Assembly: GCA_030427725.1 (NCBI GenBank)
Contig: JAUICV010000003.1
Coordinates: 62,001-126,000 of the forward strand
Source of the DNA: Chlamydiia bacterium
GTDB lineage: Bacteria > Chlamydiota > Chlamydiia > Chlamydiales > GCA-2402025
Direction of reading: 5' to 3'
DNA length: 64,000 bases
Part shown: in pieces, positions 53,910 through 62,444 of the stretch
Layout of the letters: each line of letters starts with the position of its first letter
Numbering within the stretch: the first letter of the stretch is position 1
The notes under the pieces: generated by a model
Told to the model about the DNA's origin: nothing
Seen by the model: only the letters and a program-made list of their open reading frames with translations
Databases searched by the model: none
Position numbers and translations under genes: made by a program

Positions 53910-55433
53910 TTATATTTTTGAAATAATAGATCTAAAATCTTCTTTATGTTCTTGAGAAGCTGCAAAAGGTGCTAAAATTTCATTTTTATAAGTTTCATCA
54001 GGGATTCTTTCAAAAATCTCCGGGTTGCCAGCTATTCGAATTCCGCACATTTCTGCCCAACCTGGGCGATTACAGTTTTTACTTGAATAGACTTCTTTTA
54101 ACTCTGGATTTGTATCCAAATTTTTTCTTAAAATAAAATAAAACTCGAATTTTCCATCTTTTCGGATATGAGTTACAAGATTCATAGAGGTATCTTTATG
54201 TTCTTCAGTATTGAATGTATTTTGGACGCTTTCTAAATATTTTTGTGTCGCCAAATCATTTTTATTAGCTGTAACTTTAAATACAGGTACCGGAAATTCC
54301 TTTTCGTCTAGTTGTTCGCATTTGAGATTGTCATTTATTGCAATGGTTGTCCCCGCGGTATTAAAAAGAGGAATTAGATGGGTTGGAGCATTCGTAAAAA
54401 GTTGAAGGTGTTGGTATGTGGCGTCGCTAGAAGTGTCTAAAGAATTTTGTCCGATAAAGCTACCTGGAGGAAGTTTTAGTGAAAGTTCTGCCATTGAGCG
54501 AATATTATTTGTATTGGATTGCAACTGCTCAGGTCTGGATTTTTCTTTAATAGATGATAGAAGTGTTTTTATGTCTTCAGTACTTAGCTTTGGAGGTAAA
54601 GCCCCAACAAAAGATAAAGATCCTTTCGAGGAGGTTTCAACTAATTTGTCTCGTTTCTGTTCTCTTATAGTATGAGCTTCTTTTAACACATCTTGTCTCT
54701 GAGGGAGAGCAACAGCAATAAATTGATTAGGGGTATATCGATGAGTTGGGACGCTAATTAACATATTTTGCGAAGATAGTTCTATTTTAAAGTAAGATTT
54801 ATTTTTATAGTAGGCGTCTATATCTCTTTTAGCAGCTTCGAATTGCTTAGGGACATTGGTCATAAGAAGGAGCTCAGCGTAAGTATAAGAAACATCTCCA
54901 ATTGTAATAATTTTATCTAAAGGAGGTTCCATGACATCTACTAGAGGCGATCCTGAAGGAAGTGGTGATTTTGCTTCTTTTCCGACCTTTCTTTCGATAT
55001 GAAGGTAAGAGCTCTGTCTTGAAGATGGCCAAGAAGAGATGCTGTTATAACGTTTACCTCTTTGAATTTTAGCTTCAGTGATATGATCAAGTAGCGTAAG
55101 TGCAGATGCCATCCCCTCATTTTCTAGCCGTTTAGTGAGAAGCTTGTGGCTTTCTGCTGTGGGTAAAGAAGATACTACGGATTCAAACCTTTCAACACTT
55201 TCTTTTAACTGAACTTTGGTCATTATATGAGCATGGACTCGCTTAGCGGTTTTTTTAGGGACTTTTGGAAGTTGTTTAGCTTCTTGAACCCTTTTTTTAC
55301 TAAGAGGTTTAACATCCTTATTATTAGACGTTTGAGGAATAGGTAACTGGATTTTTTTAACAGAGGGACCCTGTGACGTTTGGTGGCCTATAGGAGGCGG
55401 AGGGACACTTCCATCATCAAAATTAATTGTCAT
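53910..55433 (-). CDS. Unknown protein, possible HIT/GalT-like domain, divergent partner of 55536
   Basis: 507 residues. The N-terminus is proline-rich and basic (SVPPPPIGHQTSQGPSVKK, then PLSKKRVQEAKQLPKVPKKT), like a secreted effector. Later segments PPGSFIGQNSLDTSSDATYQ with HLQLF at about 338-343 resemble the H-x-H-x-Q nucleotidyltransferase motif of GalT/Apa-type HIT proteins with one His replaced by Tyr, and MNLVTHIRKDGKFEFYFILR would be the following strands. The fit is weak and not tested. No membrane segment. It is divergent from the 55536 gene across a 102-base AT-rich gap that includes a TA-repeat tract. Confidence 0.6.
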   Translation of the reverse strand: MTINFDDGSVPPPPIGHQTSQGPSVKKIQLPIPQTSNNKDVKPLSKKRVQEAKQLPKVPKKTAKRVHAHIMTKVQLKESVERFESVVSSLPTAESHKLLTKRLENEGMASALTLLDHITEAKIQRGKRYNSISSWPSSRQSSYLHIERKVGKEAKSPLPSGSPLVDVMEPPLDKIITIGDVSYTYAELLLMTNVPKQFEAAKRDIDAYYKNKSYFKIELSSQNMLISVPTHRYTPNQFIAVALPQRQDVLKEAHTIREQKRDKLVETSSKGSLSFVGALPPKLSTEDIKTLLSSIKEKSRPEQLQSNTNNIRSMAELSLKLPPGSFIGQNSLDTSSDATYQHLQLFTNAPTHLIPLFNTAGTTIAINDNLKCEQLDEKEFPVPVFKVTANKNDLATQKYLESVQNTFNTEEHKDTSMNLVTHIRKDGKFEFYFILRKNLDTNPELKEVYSSKNCNRPGWAEMCGIRIAGNPEIFERIPDETYKNEILAPFAASQEHKEDFRSIISKI

Positions 55434-55535
55434 AATAATATTATTGTATTTCTTTTTTTATCTTAACATATATATATATATTATTTAAACGTGTTATAAT
55501 TAAATTTAATGTATTAATGATGATGGTTGTTTCTA

Positions 55536-57671
55536 ATGTCATTTAAAGATTCAGTAGGTCGTAAAACAGATACCTCTCTTGATATTTCGGGGACAAAATT
55601 ACCTGTGGAGCATGAAAAGGCTCACCAGGTGCCCGGTATTTCCGTTGAGCTGGAGAGCTCTAAAAAACTCGATGGAAGAGTCACTGTTGGAGACCCAAAG
55701 CTAACTCCAGTTGTTTTTGATATAGAAGGACTTACGTCTGATGCTGTTGATGCGTATTTACTGTCAAATGCTAGCGAAAAACGTCGAGGTCCCGATTTAA
55801 TTCTTAAAGGGGATGTCACTAGAAGAGATCGTATAAGTGGTGTTTATAAAATTGAAATTACTGAAGCTAAAGAAGCATTTAGATCAGAACTTCTTGGTAA
55901 ACTCAAATCTGAGTGGGAAAAACTTTATTCCCCCGACAAGGTTGTACAACTTGAGAAGGCTTTTTTAACTCTTGCTCAACAAGTTGAGCAAGATGGGTTA
56001 GCAGCTGTTAGTAGCATCATCCCTACGAGCGACTTTGAACATTTTCTAGAAGCTTATACCGAATTGATGGAAGTACATGGAAACAAAACTTGGCTTCATT
56101 CTTATGTTGATTTGAGACGACATCCTGAATTTCTTATGAATTCTTCGCATAATGAAGGTTTTTTTCATCCACTTCTTATTGCTCTTATTGCCTATGAAAT
56201 GGGAGGTCCTATTCGATTGAATGACGCTCGCGCTAAAGATGCAGAACCTATGGTAGCTGTTACGTTAGACAATATGCTTCATATTGATAATGTTCCCTTT
56301 ACAAAAGAATTTAAGATTACTCAATTCTGGCAAAAAGGAGAAGCGAAAGGTCCTGATGGTCAATGTTTTGTATGTTTGCCAGGGACTAATATGACTCCAC
56401 GGGCTCCAGATGGGAAACTTGTAGATGGGAAACCGGTGCCATTTGAAAAATTGGAAGCTGATGAATCTGACACCGAGGATCTTGTCTTATATACGACAGA
56501 AGCTGGGAGTGTTTTTAGAACTGAAGAAGAATTAACCGGCGCTCTGAATGCTCAAAAAGATGCCTTGGGGATTGATAAGCCTTTAGTTTTAGGATTACGG
56601 GGCGAAGAAGTGTTTACAGCTGTTGCTGAGACTGGAAGTATGGTTCATCATCGATACAGAGTTCAAGGGGGGAATCCTCGTAGCTGTTTATTAATTGCAT
56701 TTCATTTAATCGAGGATGATCCAGGAAGACTTATAGCTGCTCAAAAAATCCGAGAATCAGAGATAAAACTAAAACAAGAATCGGAAGTTGAAGTAAGTGC
56801 TCTCAATAAATTTATTTTGGGAGGATATCCAGAAGACAAAAGAGCGATAAATCAAGAATTTCTTGAGGTTTTTGATAAGAGTGTAGCAGCTAAAAGTGCT
56901 AGTCTTTTAGACAGCTTTTCTGGTCGAACTGTATCTGAGCATAAACCTACAGTGCGTTCACCTCAAAATTTAGCGTTTTCTGATGAAGAAGTAGAGGAGT
57001 GGAAAGCATCAGTCCTGCATGGGCCCGGGACGACAGCAATAAAGGATGAACAAAAAATCTTGTCGCTTGGTGAAACAATGACAAGAGATGAATTTATTAA
57101 GAAGACAAAATTGTTAATGGCTTATGATAAAGCTGGCGTGCTCGAGTTGCCATTATATTCAGATGGTAGAGAAGAAAAGAGAAAATGGGCAAGAAATCAA
57201 ATTCGAGAACTTACTTTAGAAACTCCTGATATTGTAGCATCAGATGTTAGTCCCTTAAGTTTAGACGCTCGTTTAAAAGATTGGGAAAGTTACATTACTC
57301 AACCAAGAAAAGAGGATATCAAATCTAAAGCAGAGTTAGCAGCACATGCAAGAGAATTACAACAAATAGCTCAGAAATTGATGAATTCAAATGTATTTCC
57401 TACAGATGAATTAAATTCAAAAATAGATAAAAAAGATATCCTTCCATCTATTCATCAGCTAATTCACGATTTGGCTGTTGCTATTGAAAACACTTCAAAC
57501 TCTGAATGTTTCGTATCAACTGGATTATTTATTTTTTGGGCTTGTGATACTTTGAAAAGAGTAATTCCGAGATCAGAACTAGACCCAAAATTAGAGGAAA
57601 TCGGGGCAGAGCTTTTGAAACACTACGTTTCTATGCTGGCAACTTTAGAAATACAAAAGCAGCATGCATAA
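55536..57671 (+). CDS. Large unknown protein with possible 2-oxoglutarate/Fe(II) dioxygenase signature
   Basis: 711 residues from ATG 55536 (TTG 55527 is three codons upstream). N-terminus polar. In the middle: DNMLHIDNVPFTKEFKITQF (His249, Asp251), GQCFVCLPGTN, and MVHHRYRVQGGNPRSCLLIA (His371/372, Arg382), matching the HxD...H...R layout of phytanoyl-CoA dioxygenase-like beta-helix enzymes. The C-terminal 300 residues are helical with no recognised family. No signal peptide or membrane segment. This is an effector-like gene with its own upstream AT-rich promoter region, transcribed divergently from the 53910 gene. Confidence 0.65.
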   Translation: MSFKDSVGRKTDTSLDISGTKLPVEHEKAHQVPGISVELESSKKLDGRVTVGDPKLTPVVFDIEGLTSDAVDAYLLSNASEKRRGPDLILKGDVTRRDRISGVYKIEITEAKEAFRSELLGKLKSEWEKLYSPDKVVQLEKAFLTLAQQVEQDGLAAVSSIIPTSDFEHFLEAYTELMEVHGNKTWLHSYVDLRRHPEFLMNSSHNEGFFHPLLIALIAYEMGGPIRLNDARAKDAEPMVAVTLDNMLHIDNVPFTKEFKITQFWQKGEAKGPDGQCFVCLPGTNMTPRAPDGKLVDGKPVPFEKLEADESDTEDLVLYTTEAGSVFRTEEELTGALNAQKDALGIDKPLVLGLRGEEVFTAVAETGSMVHHRYRVQGGNPRSCLLIAFHLIEDDPGRLIAAQKIRESEIKLKQESEVEVSALNKFILGGYPEDKRAINQEFLEVFDKSVAAKSASLLDSFSGRTVSEHKPTVRSPQNLAFSDEEVEEWKASVLHGPGTTAIKDEQKILSLGETMTRDEFIKKTKLLMAYDKAGVLELPLYSDGREEKRKWARNQIRELTLETPDIVASDVSPLSLDARLKDWESYITQPRKEDIKSKAELAAHARELQQIAQKLMNSNVFPTDELNSKIDKKDILPSIHQLIHDLAVAIENTSNSECFVSTGLFIFWACDTLKRVIPRSELDPKLEEIGAELLKHYVSMLATLEIQKQHA

Positions 57672-57731
57672 AACAATCTCTAATTCTTGAGAGCTCTTGT
57701 ATAGGAATATGAAGTACAAATACTGGTAGTT

Positions 57732-58388
57732 TTACCAAGGAAGTTCTCGTTCATCGAAAGCCAAAAACTTCCCACTAGTGTTTGCATCAAGGAATTTGAT
57801 TTTTTCTAAGATTCCATTAACAGATGTTTCTGTAGAGATTTGTCCATCTGGGTTCATATCGGTTCTAACTGATCCTGGATGTACAAGAAGAACGGAAATG
57901 TTTTTGTTTTTAAACTCAAGGCTCAAACATTTCCCAAACATATTCAGTGCAGATTTTGAGGCTCTATAGGCATAAGATCTTGAAGTGGAAGCATCTCCTA
58001 TAGACCCCATCCTTGAACTCATCATTAAAACTTTTGCGTGTTCATTTAATTGATCAGATAGAGTTTTAGTAACAAAGAGTGGAGCTATCGAATTGACAAA
58101 GAAACTCTTTTCAATAGCTTCAATAGAGAGGGTCTCAAAAGTATCTCGTAAATAAATTCCAGCTACATTTAAAAGCAGGTCAATTTCTACCCCTTCTAAT
58201 GCTTTTTTAAGCTTTTCAAAGCTCTCTTTTTTTGAAAAATCAATTCCTTCTATAATATGAACTCTTAAGCTTTTAAGTTCTGAAGAGGCTTCTCTACAGA
58301 CAGCATAAATTGTGTGAGAATCTTTTAATTTTCTGATAAGACCAGGACCTAAGCCTCTCGAGGCCCCAGAAATTACTGCAACTGGCAT
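57732..58388 (-). CDS. Short-chain dehydrogenase/reductase
   Basis: 218 residues. SDR order: GASRGLGPG (cofactor loop, residues 8-16), LLLNVAGIY (NNAG-type), VLMMSSRMGSIG with the catalytic Ser, YAYRASKSALNMF (YxxxK catalytic Tyr and Lys) and HPGSVRTDM. Cofactor loop type suggests NADP or NAD. Substrate unknown; the protein is shorter than most SDRs but complete. ATG 58388. Confidence 0.88.
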   Translation of the reverse strand: MPVAVISGASRGLGPGLIRKLKDSHTIYAVCREASSELKSLRVHIIEGIDFSKKESFEKLKKALEGVEIDLLLNVAGIYLRDTFETLSIEAIEKSFFVNSIAPLFVTKTLSDQLNEHAKVLMMSSRMGSIGDASTSRSYAYRASKSALNMFGKCLSLEFKNKNISVLLVHPGSVRTDMNPDGQISTETSVNGILEKIKFLDANTSGKFLAFDERELPW

Positions 58389-58456
58389 AATTTACGGTGT
58401 ACCTTTATATTCTTTTAGGAATTTGACTTTCTAACATAGTGGATGAGGAGATTTAA

Positions 58457-58744
58457 ATGAAGGTGTCAAACGACCTTTTGCTTATTGTGTATGTGCCCAC
58501 AGAGTTTGCAGAAAAAATAAGAAGTGCACTTGGAAAATCAGGAGCTGGTCAAATTGGAAACTACTCATTTTGTAGCTTTTCTACTAAAGGTGTGGGTCGG
58601 TTTTTAGCAGGGGAACATTCCAATCCAGCAATTGGAGAAAAAGGACAGCTTGAAACGATAGAGGAAGAGCGAATTGAAGTTACTTTGCCAAGCAGTAAAC
58701 TAAAAAAAATCATAGGGGCTGTAAAAAAAAGCCCACCCCTATGA
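58457..58744 (+). CDS. NIF3/YqfO-type CutA-like small protein
   Basis: 95 residues: FAEKIRSALGKSGAGQIGNY with the AGxIGNYxxCSF pattern (CSFSTKGVGRFLAGEHSNPA follows, with IGEKGQLETIEEERIEVTL), as in YqfO insert domains and stand-alone PII/CutA-like members. The family is often linked to divalent-metal or trimer formation; function unknown. GATGAGGAG upstream of ATG 58457 is a good ribosome site. Confidence 0.8.
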   Translation: MKVSNDLLLIVYVPTEFAEKIRSALGKSGAGQIGNYSFCSFSTKGVGRFLAGEHSNPAIGEKGQLETIEEERIEVTLPSSKLKKIIGAVKKSPPL

Positions 58745-58777
58745 AGAGGTCCCTCTTTTTGTCTCAAAATTAATAGA

Positions 58778-59896
58778 CTATAACGAGTTTTTCTGACCGG
58801 AGTACTTTGATAAAACTCTGTATAGATAAGTAAGACAAGGGTACAAAGTTAGATTCTGCTTAGCAAAGAGTGTTGCTTCTTTTGAGATTGTTTTGCAGGT
58901 CGTAGGATTTTTTTTTGCTAGTTCTAAAATATTACTAAAGTCTGAAAAATCGGATGCAAAAGGGATGTAATGTTTAAAAGGAGTGAGAGCATCATAATAC
59001 CACTGCTCATAATTGGATTGATGCTTAAGGCAAACACTATTAGATAGTAATATCCAGTTAAACCTCGAGTAAGCGCAGCAGTTCCCGTCTAAATCTAATA
59101 GGTACTTATATTTTAATTGGTCTTTAAGATCGGTGAATTTACTGAAAGCTCCAAGCTTTTTAAGAAGAACTCTAAGATCTTTGCTGTGATTCCCGATCGC
59201 TGTAGTGAACTTTGCGTCTAATAAGTCGGGATTTTTTAATGAAAAGAGAACAGCTTTTGATCTTGTGAAGTTCTTCCAATTATTAAGAGTGTAGTTGCCC
59301 CCAGTTGTTGCTCCTCGCCAAAAGGCAAGAGGACTTTTCTTGTCAAAAGCGATATCGTATGAATGAACAGCTTGGTGAAAGTCTACAAGCCCAGCTAAGC
59401 TTTCAGGATCAGGGATCAAGATAGCGTTTTTACAGTTTTTATCTTTCGAAAAACAAAGAGTTGGGAGAGGGGGTGTTTCATGAATTCCATCACCAAAAAA
59501 AACTAAAAGATCAATATCTGGAAGTGCTGTTATAGACAAGATTTTAGTTATAGCTCTTTTGAGGGCTTTGATTCTATAGGGTTGCTCATAAAATGTTCTA
59601 CACCCTCGAATCATAGGTAGATACACGCGGCCCCGTTTTATTTGTAAAATGCCAAATTCGTGTCTAGTTTTTAACGTCCTTAAAAACTTTTTTATTTCAT
59701 GAGAGGATGGGAGGGAGCGTCTAAGGTTGGAAAAATCTTTTTTCAATCTTTTATCAACCCAAGAAGGAGTATCGGTTTTAAAGTGATGAGACAGTTTTTT
59801 TTGCCAAAAGGTCTGGCTATAGTTTTTCTCTATAGGTGCGACAAGAAGTAGAAGAAAAGCAATGAGTTTAAAACTAGTTTTTGATGAGTTGATCAT
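58778..59896 (-). CDS. Glycosyltransferase family 90 (CAP10/LpsA-type), N-terminal signal/anchor
   Basis: 372 residues. N-terminal hydrophobic segment LIAFLLLLVAPIEKNYSQ may be a signal or anchor. GT90 motifs: SPLAFWRGATTGG, KYKYLLDLDGNCCAYSRFNW (the key DxDG-type strand) and FKHYIPFASDFSDFSNILEL. Relatives transfer xylose or glucose in eukaryotes, and LpsA-like bacterial members act on lipopolysaccharide. The start codon lies within the end of the GT4 gene (23-base overlap), so they are a coupled pair. Confidence 0.85.
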   Translation of the reverse strand: MINSSKTSFKLIAFLLLLVAPIEKNYSQTFWQKKLSHHFKTDTPSWVDKRLKKDFSNLRRSLPSSHEIKKFLRTLKTRHEFGILQIKRGRVYLPMIRGCRTFYEQPYRIKALKRAITKILSITALPDIDLLVFFGDGIHETPPLPTLCFSKDKNCKNAILIPDPESLAGLVDFHQAVHSYDIAFDKKSPLAFWRGATTGGNYTLNNWKNFTRSKAVLFSLKNPDLLDAKFTTAIGNHSKDLRVLLKKLGAFSKFTDLKDQLKYKYLLDLDGNCCAYSRFNWILLSNSVCLKHQSNYEQWYYDALTPFKHYIPFASDFSDFSNILELAKKNPTTCKTISKEATLFAKQNLTLYPCLTYLYRVLSKYSGQKNSL

Positions 59897-61142
59897 ATTT
59901 AACCTTTAGGAGTGTTGAGGTGGTGTAAATTGTGCCATTTTCGACTTTATTTTCATCTGAAAGCACTACTTGATAGGGCTGCACAACAGTTTGGTATAAC
60001 TCTTTGAGTTGACTGTAATCATAATAAGATGCCCAAAGTCTTCTTTTTTCAGACAAGCTGTTGTAAAAAGCATAATTGCTATAAATCTCTTTCATAGCCT
60101 TTGAAGCTTCTTTGATATCTATGTTATATCGCTCTCCATGAACTTCATTTAAGGTTTCATAAAAAGCTGGTTCTTTGCTAGGACAAGATACTCTTAGAGC
60201 TAAACCACTATCACAAATTGTTGTTTGAGCGGTATTATCAGAGACTATTACCGGTAATCCGAGAGCCATGGCTTCACGGGGTTGAATTGAAAACCCTTCA
60301 GCCTTTGATAAAGAAACATAACAATCAAGCTTTGTAAATTCTTGTAAATACTCAGTCTTTGAAAAACACTTTGTTGTAACAGTTATGTTTTTAGCGCCAA
60401 TTGCCTGGATTTCTTTTTGTAAAGCGTCGAAGGGTTTTTGACTGTAGCTTTTACAGTTAATATAGAGAGTGACATCTTCACTGTTTTCAAAAGCATTATG
60501 AAAAGCTCTTACAAGATCTACATGATTTTTTCTTTCAATACAGGTGCTAAAGCACCCAAACACAAAAGGAGAGTTGGCTTTTTTCTTAATGGGCTTAGTT
60601 AAAAAATCTTTTAAATTTAACCCTAAAGGCACACAAAAAATAGGAATTGTTACTCCAGAGTTTTCGTAAACTGTTACGTAATACTTATCAGGAACAATAG
60701 CAGCATCGAAGTACGTGTTAAGATTGTCGACCCAAAATTTTGGGATTTTTGTTGATTCGAACATCGTATAAGCAAACTTAATCGAAGATTGAGAGGTATC
60801 TGAAAACTTCCTTTTTAAAAAATCTGAAGAGGTGTTGTAGAAACAATCTTCATAGATGACAACGTTTCCAAGTTTTCCAGGTGGTTTTTTTGCAATGTTC
60901 CTTACAGATCGAGGGACATCATCTAATAGAGAGTTTCTAGTTGGTACAAATCTAACCTTCACCTTATCTGAGAGAGCAGAGATAATTTCAGCAGATTGTC
61001 TACCAAGTCCATCGAACATCTCAATAAAACCAATAACGGTAAGATCTGGTTTGAAATACTTTTTGTTATAGAGTTTGTATCCCTTAATCATCCCAAATAT
61101 CATGAAAAGACTTGATAGGATAAAAATAGCTTTTTTTTTCAT
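59874..61142 (-). CDS. Glycosyltransferase group 1 (GT4), N-terminal anchor
   Basis: 422 residues. An N-terminal hydrophobic anchor (AIFILSSLFMIFGMIKGY) precedes the GT-B fold; key segments are FVFGCFSTCIERKNHVDLVR, LYINCKSYSQKPFDALQ, LDCYVSLSKAEGFSIQPREA and MALGLPVIVSDNTAQTTI, with the E-x7-E signature. No sugar specificity can be assigned. Pairing with the GT90 gene points to building a shared glycan, maybe of LPS or a surface glycoprotein. ATG 61142. Confidence 0.88.
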   Translation of the reverse strand: MKKKAIFILSSLFMIFGMIKGYKLYNKKYFKPDLTVIGFIEMFDGLGRQSAEIISALSDKVKVRFVPTRNSLLDDVPRSVRNIAKKPPGKLGNVVIYEDCFYNTSSDFLKRKFSDTSQSSIKFAYTMFESTKIPKFWVDNLNTYFDAAIVPDKYYVTVYENSGVTIPIFCVPLGLNLKDFLTKPIKKKANSPFVFGCFSTCIERKNHVDLVRAFHNAFENSEDVTLYINCKSYSQKPFDALQKEIQAIGAKNITVTTKCFSKTEYLQEFTKLDCYVSLSKAEGFSIQPREAMALGLPVIVSDNTAQTTICDSGLALRVSCPSKEPAFYETLNEVHGERYNIDIKEASKAMKEIYSNYAFYNSLSEKRRLWASYYDYSQLKELYQTVVQPYQVVLSDENKVENGTIYTTSTLLKVKYDQLIKN

Positions 61143-61308
61143 CAGTAATCTTTAATTTTTCAGTGAGACAACGTATCAAAATTTAAGATCATTGTTCAAG
61201 AGAATTCAAAATTAAAAATCTATAAAAAAACAAGAAGTTCGGTTAAAGAGATTATTTGATTTTAAAGTCAAGGGTAGTCTTGTAAGATCGTTATTTTTTA
61301 TAGCTATA

Positions 61309-62349
61309 TTGTGTTTTAGTTCTATCAGTTCTGCTGAGAGAGTGCTTATTCCAAATCAGAACAGATCAAACTCTGTTAATCAAATTTTCACCAATGATAA
61401 TCGTGAAGAGCCAACTAACTTGGATCTAAGGAATGCAACATGTATTGTAGTAGATGCAAAACGAAAAAGATATTACGTATCTTATTTCGTGAGAAGAGGA
61501 GACGGTTTTGTAGCAGAAATTTCTGCAGAAGACAATCAGTTGGTAAGAAAAATAAAATTACCAGGTAGTGGAGTCGAACCCGTTGCAATGGCTAAACATC
61601 CAAAGCGCGATATACTCTATGTAGTAAGCATAAATGGAAATAAGGGTTTTGTAATAGATACAAAACGTGGCGAAGTTACTGACTCTTTTGAACTTGTTCC
61701 AGTACCCAATGGTTTTACTAGATCGATTACAATCACTCCAGACGGGAAAAAACTCTATATCACCAATCGAAGCCGAAATAGTGTTTCGGTGTTCAATACA
61801 CAAACAAATGAAATTATTAAAACAATTAGGTTTGCTGGCAGGGGAAGATTGCCAACACTTATCGTTAGTTCTCCAGATGGAAAGAAAGTTTATGTGGCTA
61901 ATCAAGGCTCAGACAATCTACTTGTTATAGATACAAAGACAGATCAAATAGAGCCTTCATTAGGCTTAGGAAACGTAGAGCCAAGAGCACTTGTTATGGA
62001 TGCGATGGGGAGAAGACTTTATGTGGTAGGAAGGGCAAGCGAAAGAGGTAGACTTCTTGAAGTAGGCGTTGATAATGAATTGGAAGTGCTAAGAGATGTA
62101 GACATTGGATTCACTCCAGCCTCGATGGTTATTACCACAGATCAGAAAAGACTTTATATTGTTGGAGCGAGTTTTTTTGGTGAAAATGCTGGTTTCGTTG
62201 ATCTTAAAAATTTTACATATAACGCCCTCAATCACATTAGAATCGGATTACTATTTGAAACTATCGCACTTTATCCAAAAAGTGAATACGACGTTTTACA
62301 AGACGATGCTAAACACAGGGCCGAATTGAAAAACAATAAGGGTTTATGA
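61309..62349 (+). CDS. YVTN beta-propeller repeat protein, exported
   Basis: Propeller repeats are visible: TPDGKKLYITNRSRNSVSVF, SPDGKKVYVANQGSDNLLVI, DAMGRRLYVVGRASERGRLL and TTDQKRLYIVGASFFGENAG, as in YVTN-type bacterial surface proteins. The frame stays open upstream to 61216 and encodes SLVRSLFFIAILCFSSISSAERV across 61276-61347, a signal peptide core ending SSA. But no ATG, GTG or TTG precedes it; TTG 61309 falls inside the hydrophobic core. The true start may be a rare codon (ATA or similar) or lost. I give the TTG coordinate. Likely location is the periplasm or cell surface. Confidence 0.7.
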   Translation: MCFSSISSAERVLIPNQNRSNSVNQIFTNDNREEPTNLDLRNATCIVVDAKRKRYYVSYFVRRGDGFVAEISAEDNQLVRKIKLPGSGVEPVAMAKHPKRDILYVVSINGNKGFVIDTKRGEVTDSFELVPVPNGFTRSITITPDGKKLYITNRSRNSVSVFNTQTNEIIKTIRFAGRGRLPTLIVSSPDGKKVYVANQGSDNLLVIDTKTDQIEPSLGLGNVEPRALVMDAMGRRLYVVGRASERGRLLEVGVDNELEVLRDVDIGFTPASMVITTDQKRLYIVGASFFGENAGFVDLKNFTYNALNHIRIGLLFETIALYPKSEYDVLQDDAKHRAELKNNKGL

Positions 62350-62444
62350 TCGAGAATTAGGTGGAAAAGCTATGGCCATCACGGAATATATCCATGTTGG
62401 CCATGTAGGAAAAGTTGTTATTACAACAGCCATGCTGTGGATTT

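Noticed and set aside
55460-55490. TA-repeat tract between the divergent genes
   Set aside because: It is a simple (TA)n run in AT-rich promoter DNA. Noted but not evidence of an element on its own.
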